A stretch of DNA of 64,000 nt from Paenibacillus sp. GM2. GTDB taxonomy: Bacteria; Bacillota; Bacilli; Paenibacillales; Paenibacillaceae. Every line of letters begins with the position of its first letter. The first letter of the stretch is position 1. The stretch lies in contig NZ_LN831279.1 in the NCBI RefSeq assembly GCF_900069005.2, forward strand, positions 186,001 through 250,000, written 5' to 3'. This document shows, piece after piece, positions 63,695 through 64,000 of the stretch. The notes under the pieces are model-generated. The model worked only from the letters and a program-made list of their open reading frames with translations. It had not been told where the DNA came from and made no database searches. Position numbers and translations under genes: made by a program.

Positions 63695-64000
63695 TTATTC
63701 ACTACGTAAAGCATAGATCGGGCGCAGCTTGGCTGCCTTGTTCGCCGGGATCATCCCGAAGATAATGCCGATGAACAGGGAGAAAATGAAGGAAATCATT
63801 ACGATGTAGACAGGAACTGTAGTAGTTAGGGAGGTATACCGCCCAATCAGCGCACTGACTCCGTAGCCTATCCCGATCCCTACCATTCCTCCAAACCCGC
63901 TGAGGAAGGTGGATTCAACCATGAACTGCATAAGGATATTCCGCTTCTTAGCTCCGATGGCCTTTCTTATCCCGATCTCTCTCGTTCTTTCGCTTACTGA
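63695..64000 (-). CDS. FtsX/MacB-type ABC permease, C-terminal part (cut by window edge)
   Basis: The last ~101 residues of a MacB-type permease whose start lies beyond the right edge. The frame is open across the edge: SVSERTREIGIRKAIGAKKR, then MQFMVESTFLSGFGGMVGIG, two membrane segments and the ending IPANKAAKLRPIYALRSE. The ERTREIGIRKAIGA motif is diagnostic of the FtsX domain of MacB/YknZ exporters. The internal ATG at 63931 is not the start. An ATPase gene is expected further upstream (right). Substrate unknown. Confidence 0.9.
   Translation of the reverse strand, partial: SVSERTREIGIRKAIGAKKRNILMQFMVESTFLSGFGGMVGIGIGYGVSALIGRYTSLTTTVPVYIVMISFIFSLFIGIIFGMIPANKAAKLRPIYALRSE

Overview
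The window looks like a chromosome segment of a Paenibacillus-type Firmicute (an inference, not a database result). The evidence is the recurring sugar-import cassettes in which a lipoprotein binding protein and LplB/LplC-type permeases sit beside YesM/YesN-type two-component systems, a CIRCE-controlled groESL operon, the Bacillus-style order ydcC-alr-ndoAI-ndoA, S-layer-homology anchored surface proteins, GGAGG-type ribosome binding sites and frequent TTG/GTG starts. No rRNA, tRNA, CRISPR array, intact insertion sequence or prophage was seen.

Layout. 1-9.4 kb: a GH43-like glycosidase, a DUF2339-type coiled-coil/multi-membrane protein, a giant 1465-residue protein made of about 123 ten-residue repeats, and a YhaM-like nuclease. 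9.5-12.4 kb: the two subunits of iron-sulfur L-serine dehydratase and a GntR/LacI-type regulator. 12.5-21.4 kb: a likely alpha-mannan utilisation operon (short YesN-like regulator, YesM-like kinase, binding lipoprotein, two permeases, secreted GH76 mannanase with three CBM6-like modules), with a strong sigma-A promoter and two cre-like sites. 21.7-26.4 kb: an FG-GAP-like lipoprotein, an OmpR-type regulator, its kinase, and an exported DUF3298/stalk-domain protein. 26.6-28.7 kb: groES-groEL. 29.3-31.4 kb: a secreted chitinase, followed by a truncated fabH-like remnant. 32-36.7 kb: a YbaK-type deacylase and a two-gene FtsX-type ABC exporter with a long extracellular coiled coil. 36.9-41.3 kb: a small LSm-like membrane protein, an OpuA-type glycine-betaine importer and its divergent GbsR-type regulator. 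41.4-45.2 kb: a membrane-anchored alpha/beta hydrolase and an amino-acid permease. 45.6-52.8 kb: a second sugar-import/YesN/YesM operon with a near-perfect cre site. 53.0-59.5 kb: a second LSm-like small protein and a 2000-residue S-layer-anchored metallophosphoesterase with two lamin-tail domains. 59.5-63.6 kb: a broken trpS remnant, then ydcC, alr and the ndoAI-ndoA (MazEF) module. The window ends inside an FtsX-type permease on the minus strand.

Together this is a saprophyte's chromosome: polysaccharide capture and hydrolysis (mannan, chitin, possibly arabinan/xylan) under carbon-catabolite control, plus core stress and cell-wall functions. The least explained parts are the decapeptide-repeat protein with its exact 330-bp higher-order period, the pair of LSm-like membrane mini-proteins, the large S-layer phosphoesterase, and the two remnants of housekeeping genes.
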